Assembly: GCF_000147335.1 (NCBI RefSeq)
Contig: NC_014501.1
Location: forward strand, 1,240,001 to 1,304,000
Length of the DNA stretch: 64,000 bases
Origin: Gloeothece verrucosa PCC 7822
GTDB lineage: Bacteria > Cyanobacteriota > Cyanobacteriia > Cyanobacteriales > Microcystaceae
Direction of reading: 5' to 3'
Positions 28,138 to 36,720 of this stretch are shown piece by piece (position 1 is the first letter of the stretch; every line of letters begins with the position of its first letter). Under the pieces are notes generated by a model, which searched no databases, was not told where the DNA came from, and worked only from the letters and a program-made list of their open reading frames with translations. The translations under genes and the position numbers were made by a program.

Positions 28138-30681
28138 TTATCTATTGTATTTTAAATCATGCCAAGCTTGAATAAGATTAAGTTGCATGAGAGCCGCTAC
28201 TCCATTAAGGGTTTTTAATTCGGGAATATTAGGATTTAATTTAAAAGCCGTATCGAGTGCTTTTTCAGCTTGAGCAGGTTGCCAGTCATACAGATACACA
28301 AAAGCCAGATAGGCATAATGATAGGGATTATTAGGAGCGAGTTGAATCACTTCTTTAAAAGCCGCTATTGCTCCTTTTACATCCTGTTGAAGTACCCGAG
28401 ATATAGCAACCCCATAAGCTAAATCAATATTTTTCTCTTCTTTTAATCGATAAGATAAAGCCATTTCAGTTTGTTTTACATAATCATTAGTAGCATCATA
28501 TTGATTAATCCTTTCTGTTAACTTAAAAACCGGTTCTAACCCTTTTACCCCTTGGGCTAAATTTCTCGTGGCTTCTCTTAATTGAGTGACTAAATCTAAT
28601 TCGGGTGCCGGGGCGGCTTTAGCATTTGCATCAAGAGTAATGGTTATAGAATTATGATTAATAGGATAAGTTTCACCGCTATCACGGTTTAAATAAGTGG
28701 CTTCGAGGCTATATTCTCCAGGCGGAAGAGTTGCCGGAGCAAGCATAGCTGTTCTTTCTATCACCTCAAAAGGTTGATTTAACTGATCGGTTTTAAGAAA
28801 GTTTGAAGATAATGCCCCCATTCCCACACCATGATCATGTAACCATTTAGCGGCTGAGTTTTTGTGTTGCCAAGTTAAAATTAAAATACCAGATTTTAAT
28901 TGATTCCATGAACCTGTCCAAGTATAAGTAACCGGAATCGGTTGGCCGGCTGGCACTTTTTCGGGAATAATTATATTGTCTAATTGAACTCTATTTCGAG
29001 GTGCAGAAAAGGGTTTAACTTCTAGAGTTGGTTCAAGACGATGATAAAGAGATAGGGTACTTTCATCAGGAAGCGGCCAACGTTTTATCAATCCAAAATC
29101 CGAACCTTCCTCAATTCGTTTAACGATGCTTTTTTGAGCTTCAGGGACAGATCCTTGATTGCCAGTTTTGGTGATAAACCAATCTAAAGATCGCGCATCT
29201 TGTTCGACATTTTGTTGTTTAACTCCTACTTGTCGCCCGATTACTTGCCGCTTCACTTGTCCACCATAAAAAGAAAAATTATGTTGATTAAGTTGCAGCG
29301 TTGAAGGTAATACCCCAAGGGTTGAGCGAAGATAAGGGGAAGTATGGACAATTTCGGCAATCACCTCAGCATTTGGCCAGGGTTTTCCGAGATAGGGGTG
29401 ATGTTCCATTTCAGGACTGAGAATATTGGCAATCACACCACCACCCAGAGGAAAAATATTAAATAGCATTAACAGAGTCGCTATGGCTATTGTGCCCCAA
29501 CGGATCAACCTTTGCCAACGACCACGCCAAGACAATAAACCAGCCGCTAAAATTAGAGAAAAAACGGGATATAACGGCAAGGTATAGCGGTCATCTTTAT
29601 TAATATTGAGAGAGGATAATAAATAACCCCCGATTAAAAATACAGCTAACCAAAACCACTTAGAATCAATAAGCTTTAAATTTCCTTTTTCCCCGCTTTG
29701 ATGAAGAGTATTCTCATTTTTTTTCCTACCTCGCCAATAGATCCAACCCATCAAAAAGCCAACAATAGGAACTAATAACAACGGCCAAGAGAGAAAATAA
29801 GGAAGAACTTTAGCGTAATAAGTCCAAGCGTCTATACTGTTTAAAGGTGGATCTCCTTCGATCAAAGCAGAATCAATAGTTGCCCGTTTGCCTGACGTTA
29901 ACATCAATAACCAATTAGTACGAGACCAAGGCCAGATAATAATTGCCGCTATCCCTGCACTGACTAATAATTGAATGACTTGTAAGCGACGACGACGGAT
30001 CACCGAATAAATTCCTGCCCAAAGCATCGGCAAAAACAGAAAAAAGAGGGCAGTTTGTTTAACCATCAAAGCCAATCCAAAAGACACCCCAAAAGCAATA
30101 GCCCTGATCCAAGACTGGCGAATAATTAAACCGCCTTTGCGCCTTTGCGTGTTGGCACTCCGCCCAAAAACCAACAATTTTTCCTCAGAAAAAAACCACA
30201 GCGTTAACAAGCAAAAACTAAAAGTAACAATAGCCGTGAGGGGAAAATCCAATAAAAAGTCTAAACGATAAAAATACAATCCCGGCATTAATAAACATAA
30301 TCCAGCCGCCCACAAAGCAACTGAAGCATCAAAAAGAATAATCCCTAACCCATATACCCCCACCAAAAGCATGGCGCTAAAAACCTGCATGACCAGGGTA
30401 GCGGCATCGAGGCTAACCCCGAAAAGATTGAAAAAAGGAACCGTCAAAATATAGGTTAGAGGCGGAATTTTAGGAGACAGTAACCAAAGATTGCGCCACC
30501 AATCACTATTAAACCATTGGGGAGATTGTAAGGCTTGCCAGTAAAGAATAGAACCGTTTAGATAATCTGCCGGATCCCAAGCCGGTACTCCATGATCTAA
30601 GGCAAACCAGAGACGATCGCAGATTGCCCCGGCTAACCAGATTATCCCTAGAATCCATACTCCTTTGGCGGCTTTGATCAT
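28138..30681 (-). CDS. Membrane glycosyltransferase (GT39/ArnT-like) with C-terminal TPRs
   Basis: An 847-residue protein. The first 440 residues are a polytopic membrane domain of about 11-12 helices, with the acidic loop WDPADYLNGS near the N-terminus where GT-C enzymes keep their catalytic aspartates. A soluble beta-rich domain follows (about 560-700), and the last 150 residues are TPR-like (VKGAIAAFKEVIQLAPNNPYHYAYLAF). GT39-type enzymes move sugars from lipid carriers to lipids or proteins on the outer face of the membrane. The acceptor is not known. The Uma2 gene follows closely. Confidence 0.85.
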   Translation of the reverse strand: MIKAAKGVWILGIIWLAGAICDRLWFALDHGVPAWDPADYLNGSILYWQALQSPQWFNSDWWRNLWLLSPKIPPLTYILTVPFFNLFGVSLDAATLVMQVFSAMLLVGVYGLGIILFDASVALWAAGLCLLMPGLYFYRLDFLLDFPLTAIVTFSFCLLTLWFFSEEKLLVFGRSANTQRRKGGLIIRQSWIRAIAFGVSFGLALMVKQTALFFLFLPMLWAGIYSVIRRRRLQVIQLLVSAGIAAIIIWPWSRTNWLLMLTSGKRATIDSALIEGDPPLNSIDAWTYYAKVLPYFLSWPLLLVPIVGFLMGWIYWRGRKKNENTLHQSGEKGNLKLIDSKWFWLAVFLIGGYLLSSLNINKDDRYTLPLYPVFSLILAAGLLSWRGRWQRLIRWGTIAIATLLMLFNIFPLGGGVIANILSPEMEHHPYLGKPWPNAEVIAEIVHTSPYLRSTLGVLPSTLQLNQHNFSFYGGQVKRQVIGRQVGVKQQNVEQDARSLDWFITKTGNQGSVPEAQKSIVKRIEEGSDFGLIKRWPLPDESTLSLYHRLEPTLEVKPFSAPRNRVQLDNIIIPEKVPAGQPIPVTYTWTGSWNQLKSGILILTWQHKNSAAKWLHDHGVGMGALSSNFLKTDQLNQPFEVIERTAMLAPATLPPGEYSLEATYLNRDSGETYPINHNSITITLDANAKAAPAPELDLVTQLREATRNLAQGVKGLEPVFKLTERINQYDATNDYVKQTEMALSYRLKEEKNIDLAYGVAISRVLQQDVKGAIAAFKEVIQLAPNNPYHYAYLAFVYLYDWQPAQAEKALDTAFKLNPNIPELKTLNGVAALMQLNLIQAWHDLKYNR

Positions 30682-30771
30682 TGGTAGAACCCTCTATCTA
30701 TCCAGCTATACAGACCTCTTTGAGCCGAGTTTTGAGCCAAGATCGCACAATAGATTTATGGTCCAATTCTG

Positions 30772-30800
30772 TTGACATTTTGCTCTCAAAATGAGATTAT
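30772..30800 (+). promoter_or_regulatory. Putative sigma70-type promoter of higBA
   Basis: TTGACA (30772-30777) is followed at 17 bases by GATTAT (30795-30800), four of six matches to the -10 consensus. The start codon of higB is at 30823, giving a short leader. There is no strong Shine-Dalgarno. Prediction only. Confidence 0.5.
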
Positions 30801-30822
30801 CTACAGGGGTATTATAACGTCA

Positions 30823-31122
30823 ATGCACCTAATCTCAATTCGTAAGCTTCGTAATGATGCTGCTCAATATCCTGATGTTAACAAGCAAATCGATAATTGG
30901 TACACAACTGTTAAGAAGGCTCAATGGCAAAACTTAGAGGATCTTCGTAAGATTTACCGAGATGCTGAAGCAGTTGGTAACTTTACAGTCTTCAATATTA
31001 AAGGTAATGACTACCGTCTAATTGTCGGGATTGATTACGAAAACCAAGTAATTTTCTACAAATATTTCCTAACTCACGCTGAATACGATCAAGAAAATTG
31101 GAAAAATGAGCCTTACTTTTGA
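30823..31122 (+). CDS. higB: HigB-type toxin
   Basis: A 99-residue protein of the HigB mRNA-interferase family (PF09907 type): MHLISIRKLRN, WYTTVKKAQWQNLEDLRKIY, FNIKGNDYRLIVGI and FLTHAEYDQENWK, the last being the histidine-containing C-terminal motif. Start chosen at 30823 because the family begins at this methionine; a frame extension reaches further upstream but overlaps the promoter. It is followed by its antitoxin gene with a 17-base overlap. Confidence 0.9.
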   Translation: MHLISIRKLRNDAAQYPDVNKQIDNWYTTVKKAQWQNLEDLRKIYRDAEAVGNFTVFNIKGNDYRLIVGIDYENQVIFYKYFLTHAEYDQENWKNEPYF

Positions 31123-31504
31123 CCAAAATGCTTATCGGAATTTACTAGCCGAAGTTGCGCCTAAAGTAATTGAGACTGAGGAAGAATATGAACGTACGCT
31201 TGCTATCGTGGAGCGGCTAACTTTCTCTAAAAACCGTACTCCAGAAGAAGCCGTTTTACATAAGTTGCTCGTGCAAATTATTGAGGTATATGAAGAGGAA
31301 AATTATCCGCTTAACCCATCGACACCTCACCAGATTCTTCAACATATCATGGAGTATTCCGGCACACGTCAAGCTGATTTAGTAGGTGTGATTGGATCAA
31401 GTGGCGTTGTATCTGAGGTTGTTAATGGCAAGCGTTCCATTAGCAAGGCACAAGCGAAGGCACTAGGAAAATATTTCAAGGTTTCACCAAGTTTATTTAT
31501 TTGA
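31106..31504 (+). CDS. higA: HigA-type antitoxin
   Basis: A 132-residue protein with a helical N-terminal toxin-binding part and a C-terminal helix-turn-helix (TRQADLVGVIGSSGVVSEVVNGKRSISKAQAKALGKYF) described by residues 84-121. It pairs with HigB. Toxin-before-antitoxin order is the HigBA hallmark. The HTH probably binds a palindrome near the higB promoter. A dispersed palindromic repeat begins 87 bases downstream. Confidence 0.92.
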   Translation: MSLTFDQNAYRNLLAEVAPKVIETEEEYERTLAIVERLTFSKNRTPEEAVLHKLLVQIIEVYEEENYPLNPSTPHQILQHIMEYSGTRQADLVGVIGSSGVVSEVVNGKRSISKAQAKALGKYFKVSPSLFI

Positions 31505-31590
31505 GTCACTGGTGTTAGGAGCCGCTTGCATATCTTATTAATTCTAAAAGTAGGCAAAATTGGAACTGATGTTAAACCTTTTTCAGGAGG

Positions 31591-31680
31591 TTATTGCCAA
31601 CCCTTCGCTGCCCCTTCGCTACGGCTTAGTCCTAAGTGAAGCGAAGGATCAGGCTTAGGGCAAGCTTTACCCACCCTACA
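31591..31680. repeat. Dispersed repeat with GGGCAAGCTTTACCC-type end, copy 2
   Basis: Begins TTATTGCCAACCCTTCG and ends GGCAAGCTTTACCCACCCTACA, matching 19631-19685 at both ends. Its middle contains an inverted repeat CCTTCGCT (31613-31620) with AGCGAAGG (31640-31647), absent from copy 1. It lies between higA and the cyanovirin-like gene, which converge. Confidence 0.7.
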
Positions 31681-31693
31681 TTAATCAAAACTC

Positions 31694-32110
31694 TTATTCG
31701 TAAGTCAAAGTCCCTTCAATATTAGCGATATGCTCATCTAAGACTATATCGGTTGAAATATAACTCTGTTGATCAGCGCGTTCACACTCAGCAGAAAGTA
31801 TATAAGCTTTGGTACTGAGCAACTGTCCTAAACCAACTGCCCTACAGGTTTGAGAAAAATTATGGTCACCCCAAGATAATGTTCCATCCAGATTACCAAT
31901 AAATTCATCTAAGTTGAGGGAACTATCGACATCATCGCCGTAACTGGTGTCGCAGTTGGCTATTAGCGTGGAACCTTTAAGCTCAATATCTTCACAAGTG
32001 CGGCTAAATTCGCCTGTGGCCATCGCGCCTTTAACCATCAAGTTGAAAGACAAAAGAAAAGCAAATAAAAATGCTACAGCAACTTTTAGGAGTAGCTTAA
32101 TTTTCTTCAT
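31694..32110 (-). CDS. Secreted cyanovirin-N homology (CVNH) lectin
   Basis: A 138-residue precursor. A signal peptide (basic start, AVAFLFAFLLSFNLMV, end near A31) is followed by a CVNH domain: FSRTC (C39), ANC (C53), FSQTC (C89) and AEC (C109), with the same 14- and ~20-residue spacings as the two disulfides of cyanovirin-N, and an ending LDEHIANIEGTLTYE that is nearly identical in pattern. CVNH proteins bind high-mannose sugars. Here the domain is exported, so it may act at the cell surface or on other cells. It ends next to a palindromic repeat and is monocistronic. Confidence 0.9.
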   Translation of the reverse strand: MKKIKLLLKVAVAFLFAFLLSFNLMVKGAMATGEFSRTCEDIELKGSTLIANCDTSYGDDVDSSLNLDEFIGNLDGTLSWGDHNFSQTCRAVGLGQLLSTKAYILSAECERADQQSYISTDIVLDEHIANIEGTLTYE

Positions 32111-32309
32111 ATTCTGTTAACCTCAAAAACTTTTTATTCCTAGATTAATCTGGGAAATTTCATCTTAAATGCTACCTTTTTTCCGAGAATACTGTCAATA
32201 ATCCTTTTCTATAATTTTTGTTAAATTTATATTTAATCCTCATTTATAATAATAATTTTTGTTAAAAAAACTGCCAAAAAACCCTTTGATGTATCTAAAA
32301 TTTTTTGAG

Positions 32310-32330
32310 AAAAAAGGGTGAGCCGCACCC
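32310..32330 (-). terminator. Rho-independent terminator of ffh
   Basis: Minus strand GGGTG-CGGCT-CACCC followed by TTTTTTC, placed 14 bases past the ffh stop codon. The stem is short (5 bp) but GC-rich and directly followed by T residues. Confidence 0.75.
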
Positions 32331-32344
32331 ACCCTAAACTTAAC

Positions 32345-33808
32345 TTATAAATCCCCAAAACCTTTTTTCTTCTTGGGCTTTTTCTTGCCGGCTTTTTTAG
32401 CACCGCCACCGGCATAACCTCGGAAACCCGGGCCAGGGCCGCCCATTCCGGGCATTCCTCCCATTCCGGGCATTCCTCCCATTCCGGGCATTCCCGGCAT
32501 AGCCGGCATTCCGCCCCGTCCCATTTGCTGCATCATCCCCCGCATTCGGGAAAAGTTCTTAATTAAAGCGGAGACATCCGACTCACTATGACCAGAACCT
32601 TTGGCGATACGGCGACGGCGGCTAGGAGAACTGGCCAATAAATCCGGATTGGTGCGTTCTTCGGCAGTCATGGAGTTAATCATTGATTCAGTGCGTTTTA
32701 ACTCGGTTTCTCCCTTAGCAATATCGGCCCCACTGAGTTTCCCCATACCGGGAATTAACTTTAAAATCCCGCCTAATGACCCCATATTTTTTAATAACTT
32801 CATTTGTTTGAGGAAGTCATTAAAGTCGAACTGCGCCTGCAAAATCTTCGACTGCATTTTCTCAACATCGCTGAGGTCTAATTCTTCCTGGGCTTTTTCT
32901 ACCAGGGTAATAATATCCCCCATATTGAGAATACGAGAGGCCATGCGGTCAGGATAAAAGGGCTGTAAGGCTTCTACCTTTTCTCCAACCCCGACAAATT
33001 TAATCGGTTGACCGGAGACTTGCCGCACAGAAAGGGCTGCCCCGCCGCGCGTGTCCCCATCTAATTTCGTCAGGATAGCCCCAGTAATACCGATTTGTTC
33101 GTGGAAGGTGTGGGTTAGGGTAGCGGCTTCTTGCCCAGTCATGGAATCCACCACTAACAAGGTATCATGCGGCTTAACGGTAGCTTTGATGCGGGCTAGT
33201 TCTGCCATCATATCTTCATCAATTTGCAGCCGCCCCGCCGTATCGATGATGACTGTATCGACTCCTAATTCTTTGGCTTTTTGTACCCCTTGACGGGCAA
33301 TTTCAACCGGGTCGGCCTCTGTCCCTAATTCAAAGACCGGTACATCAATCTGTTGCCCTAACGTGATTAACTGATCAATTGCCGCAGGACGATAAACGTC
33401 TGTGGCGACCATTAAACAACTGCGATTTTCTTTGCGTAGGAATAAGGCTAGTTTAGCTGTAGCGGTGGTTTTCCCCGTTCCCTGTAGCCCTGCCATTAAA
33501 ATAACGGTGGGTGGGGTGGACGCTTGGGCCAGGGGAACATTACTTTCCCCCATCACTTTGACTAATTGGTCATAGACAATTTTAATAAACTGTTGACCGG
33601 GGTTAACCCCAGAAATCACTTCCGCCCCTAAAGCTTGCTTTTCTACCTCAGCGATAAAATTTTTCACCACTTGGAGGTTGACATCAGCCGAGATTAACGC
33701 CCGCCGCACTTCTTTGAGGGCATCTTGTATATTAGATTGGCTGATTTTATCCTGACCCCGTAATTTTTTCCAAGCGTCTTCTAAACGTTCAGCAAGAGCA
33801 TCAAACAT
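32345..33808 (-). CDS. ffh: Signal recognition particle protein Ffh
   Basis: A 487-residue GTPase. The N domain is followed by the G domain (GLQGTGKTTATAKLA, DTAGRLQIDEDMM, TKLDGDTRGGAAL) and the M domain (MGSLGGILKLIPGMGK.., then the helix-loop-helix that binds SRP RNA, SPSRRRRIAKGSG). It targets ribosome-nascent chains to the membrane with FtsY. The C-terminal 60 residues are unusually rich in Gly, Met and Pro and end in a lysine-rich tail; the DNA there consists of tandem 18-bp units. Confidence 0.97.
   Translation of the reverse strand: MFDALAERLEDAWKKLRGQDKISQSNIQDALKEVRRALISADVNLQVVKNFIAEVEKQALGAEVISGVNPGQQFIKIVYDQLVKVMGESNVPLAQASTPPTVILMAGLQGTGKTTATAKLALFLRKENRSCLMVATDVYRPAAIDQLITLGQQIDVPVFELGTEADPVEIARQGVQKAKELGVDTVIIDTAGRLQIDEDMMAELARIKATVKPHDTLLVVDSMTGQEAATLTHTFHEQIGITGAILTKLDGDTRGGAALSVRQVSGQPIKFVGVGEKVEALQPFYPDRMASRILNMGDIITLVEKAQEELDLSDVEKMQSKILQAQFDFNDFLKQMKLLKNMGSLGGILKLIPGMGKLSGADIAKGETELKRTESMINSMTAEERTNPDLLASSPSRRRRIAKGSGHSESDVSALIKNFSRMRGMMQQMGRGGMPAMPGMPGMGGMPGMGGMPGMGGPGPGFRGYAGGGAKKAGKKKPKKKKGFGDL
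32444..32497 (-). repeat. Tandem 18-bp repeat inside ffh (GM-rich tail)
   Basis: Three units of CATTCCGGGCATTCCTCC type at 32444-32461, 32462-32479 and 32480-32497 (the last four bases of the third differ). On the coding strand each unit encodes GGMPGM. The first two are identical, which points to recent copy-number change. Confidence 0.9.
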
Positions 33809-34052
33809 AATAGATGGTTAGTTATCAGTTGTTGTACTGGTTATTTATTACTTTTTTAACAATTTACAATACCAATTTAACCAAAAAATGTTACAATTTC
33901 CACCCTCCCTAACCCTGTAAATTATCTGTAGCAAATTTTAATAAAAATGGTATTTTTGTCCCTATTAGTATAGACTATCACACTTTGATCAAAGACTTTT
34001 GATAGACTCCCTAGTTAACGAACAGTCTGGTATGATGAATAAAGAAGGATAA

Positions 34053-34110
34053 ATCGTTCATCTCTTTATACCAGAGACGGAAGTAGGGAAAGTTCCCGAA
34101 GGAACGCGCC
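34053..34110 (+). ncRNA. Glutamine riboswitch (glnA RNA motif)
   Basis: The conserved core is present in order: CGTTCA (34055-34060), a hairpin TCTCT/AGAGA (34061-34077), CGGAAGTAGG (34078-34087), a second stem GGGAA/TTCCC (34086-34097), then CGAAGGAACGCG (34097-34108). CGTTC pairs with GAACG to close the aptamer. This matches the glnA RNA / glutamine-I riboswitch, which in cyanobacteria turns on translation of genes for ammonium assimilation control when glutamine is plentiful. A -10-like TATGAT lies at 34031-34036. A perfect AAGGAGG (34134-34140) and the 51-residue gene follow. Confidence 0.93.
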
Positions 34111-34146
34111 TCATTTCTAGAAGACACACTAAGAAGGAGGCATTTA

Positions 34147-34302
34147 ATGAAACCTAACTCTCTGATTACTGATTCTAAACAATCTCGTTTACAGCAGAAA
34201 TCTCTTAATACGCTTAACCCTCAAGCCAAAGAATTTAATTTTGAGCTTTGGGCTACTTTGGTTCGAGCGCAAATGCGAGAAGTTCTGCGCCATACAGTTT
34301 AG
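34147..34302 (+). CDS. Riboswitch-controlled small protein, 51 residues
   Basis: ATG at 34147, six bases after a perfect AAGGAGG, to TAG at 34302. It begins MKPNSLITDSKQSRLQQKS and ends FELWATLVRAQMREVLRHTV, a soluble, basic, helical protein. It lies 36 bases behind the glutamine aptamer, so its translation should follow glutamine level. In Synechocystis a PII-interacting regulator of arginine synthesis (PirA) is also about 51 residues, and I recall links of its homologues to this riboswitch; the identity here is a guess. Glutamine synthetase inactivating factors are the other possibility, but I see no IF7/IF17 motif. Confidence 0.75.
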   Translation: MKPNSLITDSKQSRLQQKSLNTLNPQAKEFNFELWATLVRAQMREVLRHTV

Positions 34303-34331
34303 TAATATTTGTGTCATTTTCACCAGTTATG

Positions 34332-34353
34332 GGGCTGTTTTATGCAGCCCTTT
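34332..34353 (+). terminator. Hairpin terminator after the riboswitch-controlled gene
   Basis: GGGCTG-TTTTATG-CAGCCC followed by TTT, 29 bases past the stop codon. The T tract is short, so termination may be partial. Confidence 0.6.
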
Positions 34354-34455
34354 ACTTGGTATTTAATTGAGGTAAAAAGCCAGAGAAAATACTATTAAAT
34401 GTACTTGATTGATAGAAGAAAGACTATAAATTTAAGTTGATTAACTTGGAAAAGC

Positions 34456-36072
34456 TTACCAAGAGACTTTCCCTCGTAACTTTTTGAGTTTACCTTGACG
34501 AATGCCAGGTACTCTTTGCAAGTCTTCTAGAGAGGTAAAAGGTTTTTCTTGACGGGTTTTGAGGATTTTTTTAGCTAAAGAAGTTCCTATACCGGGTAAT
34601 GTTTCTAATTCCTCGAGACTGGCAGTATTAAGATTTATTAATTTTCCGCCGCTTGCTTGAGAAGTAGTGCTTGAGAAATGGGAACAGTTTTGTTGATCTT
34701 TTTTAATTTTTTCTGCCACATAAGTAGGGATGCCTAAGATAGCATTTTGATAAAGACGTTCAAATTCTTGCTTAAAATGGGCTGCTACTAAAGGACTTTT
34801 AATGATGATTAAGGTTTCATCATTTTGGTTGTTGGCTGAGGCTGACCAATTATGAGAGCCTGTAATAATAGTATTTTGATCAATAATAGCAAATTTATGA
34901 TGTAATTTATCCGTCGGTGATAATTGAGGAATTCCTACGCTAGTTAGCGGAGACTGCCAAGGATGATTATCCGCTTCATAGCGGCATTTATTGCTGAGGG
35001 CAACCCCTAACATATCTAACCCTTCACTGTAATTGTTAAAGGCAAAACCGGGGTCAATTAAAGCTCTTATATTTACTCCTTTTTGATGCCGTTTTTCTAA
35101 TGTATTTGCGAGTTGCTGTTCAGAAAATACAAATAAGGCTAAGTCCACTGATGAATGCGAGGTAATAAGCGTTTGGTTAATTAATCCATTACTACTTTTA
35201 TCCCAAGGATAAGCCGTAGAATTGGGAGAAAATTTTAGGGTGATCTCGGAATTATTTAAGGCAATGGTTTGAGGAACTCTAGCCGGTTTATTGATGCCAA
35301 ATAAACTATCTAGTTTACCCCCTGGCCCGTCTCCCCATAATAAATTAAATTCTTCTGTAAATAACTTCGCTAATTGGGGGCTTTTGATTTTAAGTAAATG
35401 ATTAGCATTGCCTCGACTATCGCTCCTCAAAAAGTCTCCATGAATATCACTTAAAGTAAAATTAGCTGAAGTGACGATCAGATTATTTCTATCGATAATC
35501 ATAAATTTATGGTGCATTAACGCGCTTCCTTTTGAACCATCAGCCGTATCATCAATAATGGGAATTCCCCCCTGACGTAAAATCACAAGAGCATCTGATT
35601 GATGAATTTCTTCTGCACTGAGTTTTTGGTCTTTATTGGTATCAGCTAAAGCGAAAAAATCCTCATAACGATCGCCTTCTCTTTCCGAGAGTTCTTGAAC
35701 TTCTCGACTCGTTAAATCACTAAAAGGACGACGATAAGTATTTTCCAAAATCACTCTCACTTTAACGCCTGCTTGATGCCGTTTCACCAAAGCTTGAGCC
35801 AGGTTAGGTAAACGAAATTCTTGCACGGCAATATCAACAGTTGATTGTGCTGTATTGATGCTGTCGATTAAAATTTGTTCGAGATTATCTCCTGGGCGTT
35901 TAATTTTTCGATAAGGATCACTATAATCGGCTCCTTGAGCCTGATTTTGATTAAAATAAACTTCAAGGGAAGGGTCTTGCGGCAAAGGTTTAGGGCGTTG
36001 AATTTCAGTCTTATGGGAACAGGCAGATAGAACAAGAATAAAACCGGCAAAAATTCGTTGATACTTTAACAT
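34456..36072 (-). CDS. Phospholipase-D-like lipoprotein with EF-hand loop and helix-hairpin-helix tail
   Basis: A 538-residue protein with a lipobox (LSAC18). Two HxKx4D motifs are present: H187/K189/D194 and H391/K393/D398, each followed by an S/T-x-N segment, as in PLD-fold nucleases and lipases. Between them lies a possible calcium loop at 144-155 (D144, N146, D148, E155). The last 60 residues contain two ComEA-like helix-hairpin-helix repeats (LETLPGIGTSLAKKIL and LQRVPGIRQGKLKKL), which bind DNA. Together this suggests an outer-face nuclease anchored to a membrane. It lies 12 bases downstream of rsmD on the same strand. Confidence 0.85.
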   Translation of the reverse strand: MLKYQRIFAGFILVLSACSHKTEIQRPKPLPQDPSLEVYFNQNQAQGADYSDPYRKIKRPGDNLEQILIDSINTAQSTVDIAVQEFRLPNLAQALVKRHQAGVKVRVILENTYRRPFSDLTSREVQELSEREGDRYEDFFALADTNKDQKLSAEEIHQSDALVILRQGGIPIIDDTADGSKGSALMHHKFMIIDRNNLIVTSANFTLSDIHGDFLRSDSRGNANHLLKIKSPQLAKLFTEEFNLLWGDGPGGKLDSLFGINKPARVPQTIALNNSEITLKFSPNSTAYPWDKSSNGLINQTLITSHSSVDLALFVFSEQQLANTLEKRHQKGVNIRALIDPGFAFNNYSEGLDMLGVALSNKCRYEADNHPWQSPLTSVGIPQLSPTDKLHHKFAIIDQNTIITGSHNWSASANNQNDETLIIIKSPLVAAHFKQEFERLYQNAILGIPTYVAEKIKKDQQNCSHFSSTTSQASGGKLINLNTASLEELETLPGIGTSLAKKILKTRQEKPFTSLEDLQRVPGIRQGKLKKLRGKVSW

Positions 36073-36084
36073 AAAATTAGCCGC

Positions 36085-36624
36085 TCACTCATCAACTTGA
36101 TAAAAAGTTAAAGCGGTATTGCCATAGCTTTTTTCTCGAGAAATGGCCAGTCCACGAAGATTGAGCGGCTGCCATAATTTCGGGTCATGTTCGACGGCTA
36201 TTTCACCCGCATCATCCAGAATTTTATAAGTGGCTATTGCTTCTAACACCGGTTCATATAAACCACTATTATAAGGAGGATCAAAATAAATCCTATCAAA
36301 CTTTTTTTCAGATAGGGTTGATAATTTGCTCACCACATCTCCTCGAATAATCTGAAACTCTTGAGCAGAGTTAGCCACTTGTTGCCAGTTTTGTTTAATA
36401 ATTTCACAAGCTCGCCCATATTGTTCAATAGCCACTGCTTCTTTGGCTCCTCGACATAAAGCTTCAGCCCCCATTGAACCATTGCCAGCACATAAATCTA
36501 ACCAGCGACAGTCAACAATTGCCCCCTGCCAAATATTAAATAAAGCTTCTCGGACTTTAGCAGAAGTAGGACGGGTTAATTGTCCAGGTAAGGTTTTTAA
36601 GATGCGATTGCCGTAAATTCTCAT
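36085..36624 (-). CDS. rsmD: 16S rRNA (guanine966-N2)-methyltransferase RsmD
   Basis: A 179-residue protein of the RsmD type: RPTSAKVREALFNIW near the start, SAM-binding LDLCAGNGSMGAEALCRGA, and the catalytic DPPY motif in FDRIYFDPPYNSGLY. It methylates G966 of 16S rRNA in the small subunit. The Phospholipase-D-like gene follows after 12 bases, so they probably share a transcript, with no obvious functional link. Confidence 0.95.
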   Translation of the reverse strand: MRIYGNRILKTLPGQLTRPTSAKVREALFNIWQGAIVDCRWLDLCAGNGSMGAEALCRGAKEAVAIEQYGRACEIIKQNWQQVANSAQEFQIIRGDVVSKLSTLSEKKFDRIYFDPPYNSGLYEPVLEAIATYKILDDAGEIAVEHDPKLWQPLNLRGLAISREKSYGNTALTFYQVDE

Positions 36625-36720
36625 GTGAGTTTAACTTATTTTCTACTTGTTACAATTTTACTTGGCGTGCAGAAATATGGTATTGAATGAATAAGAACTT
36701 TATTGCCGCTTCTGTTATTG

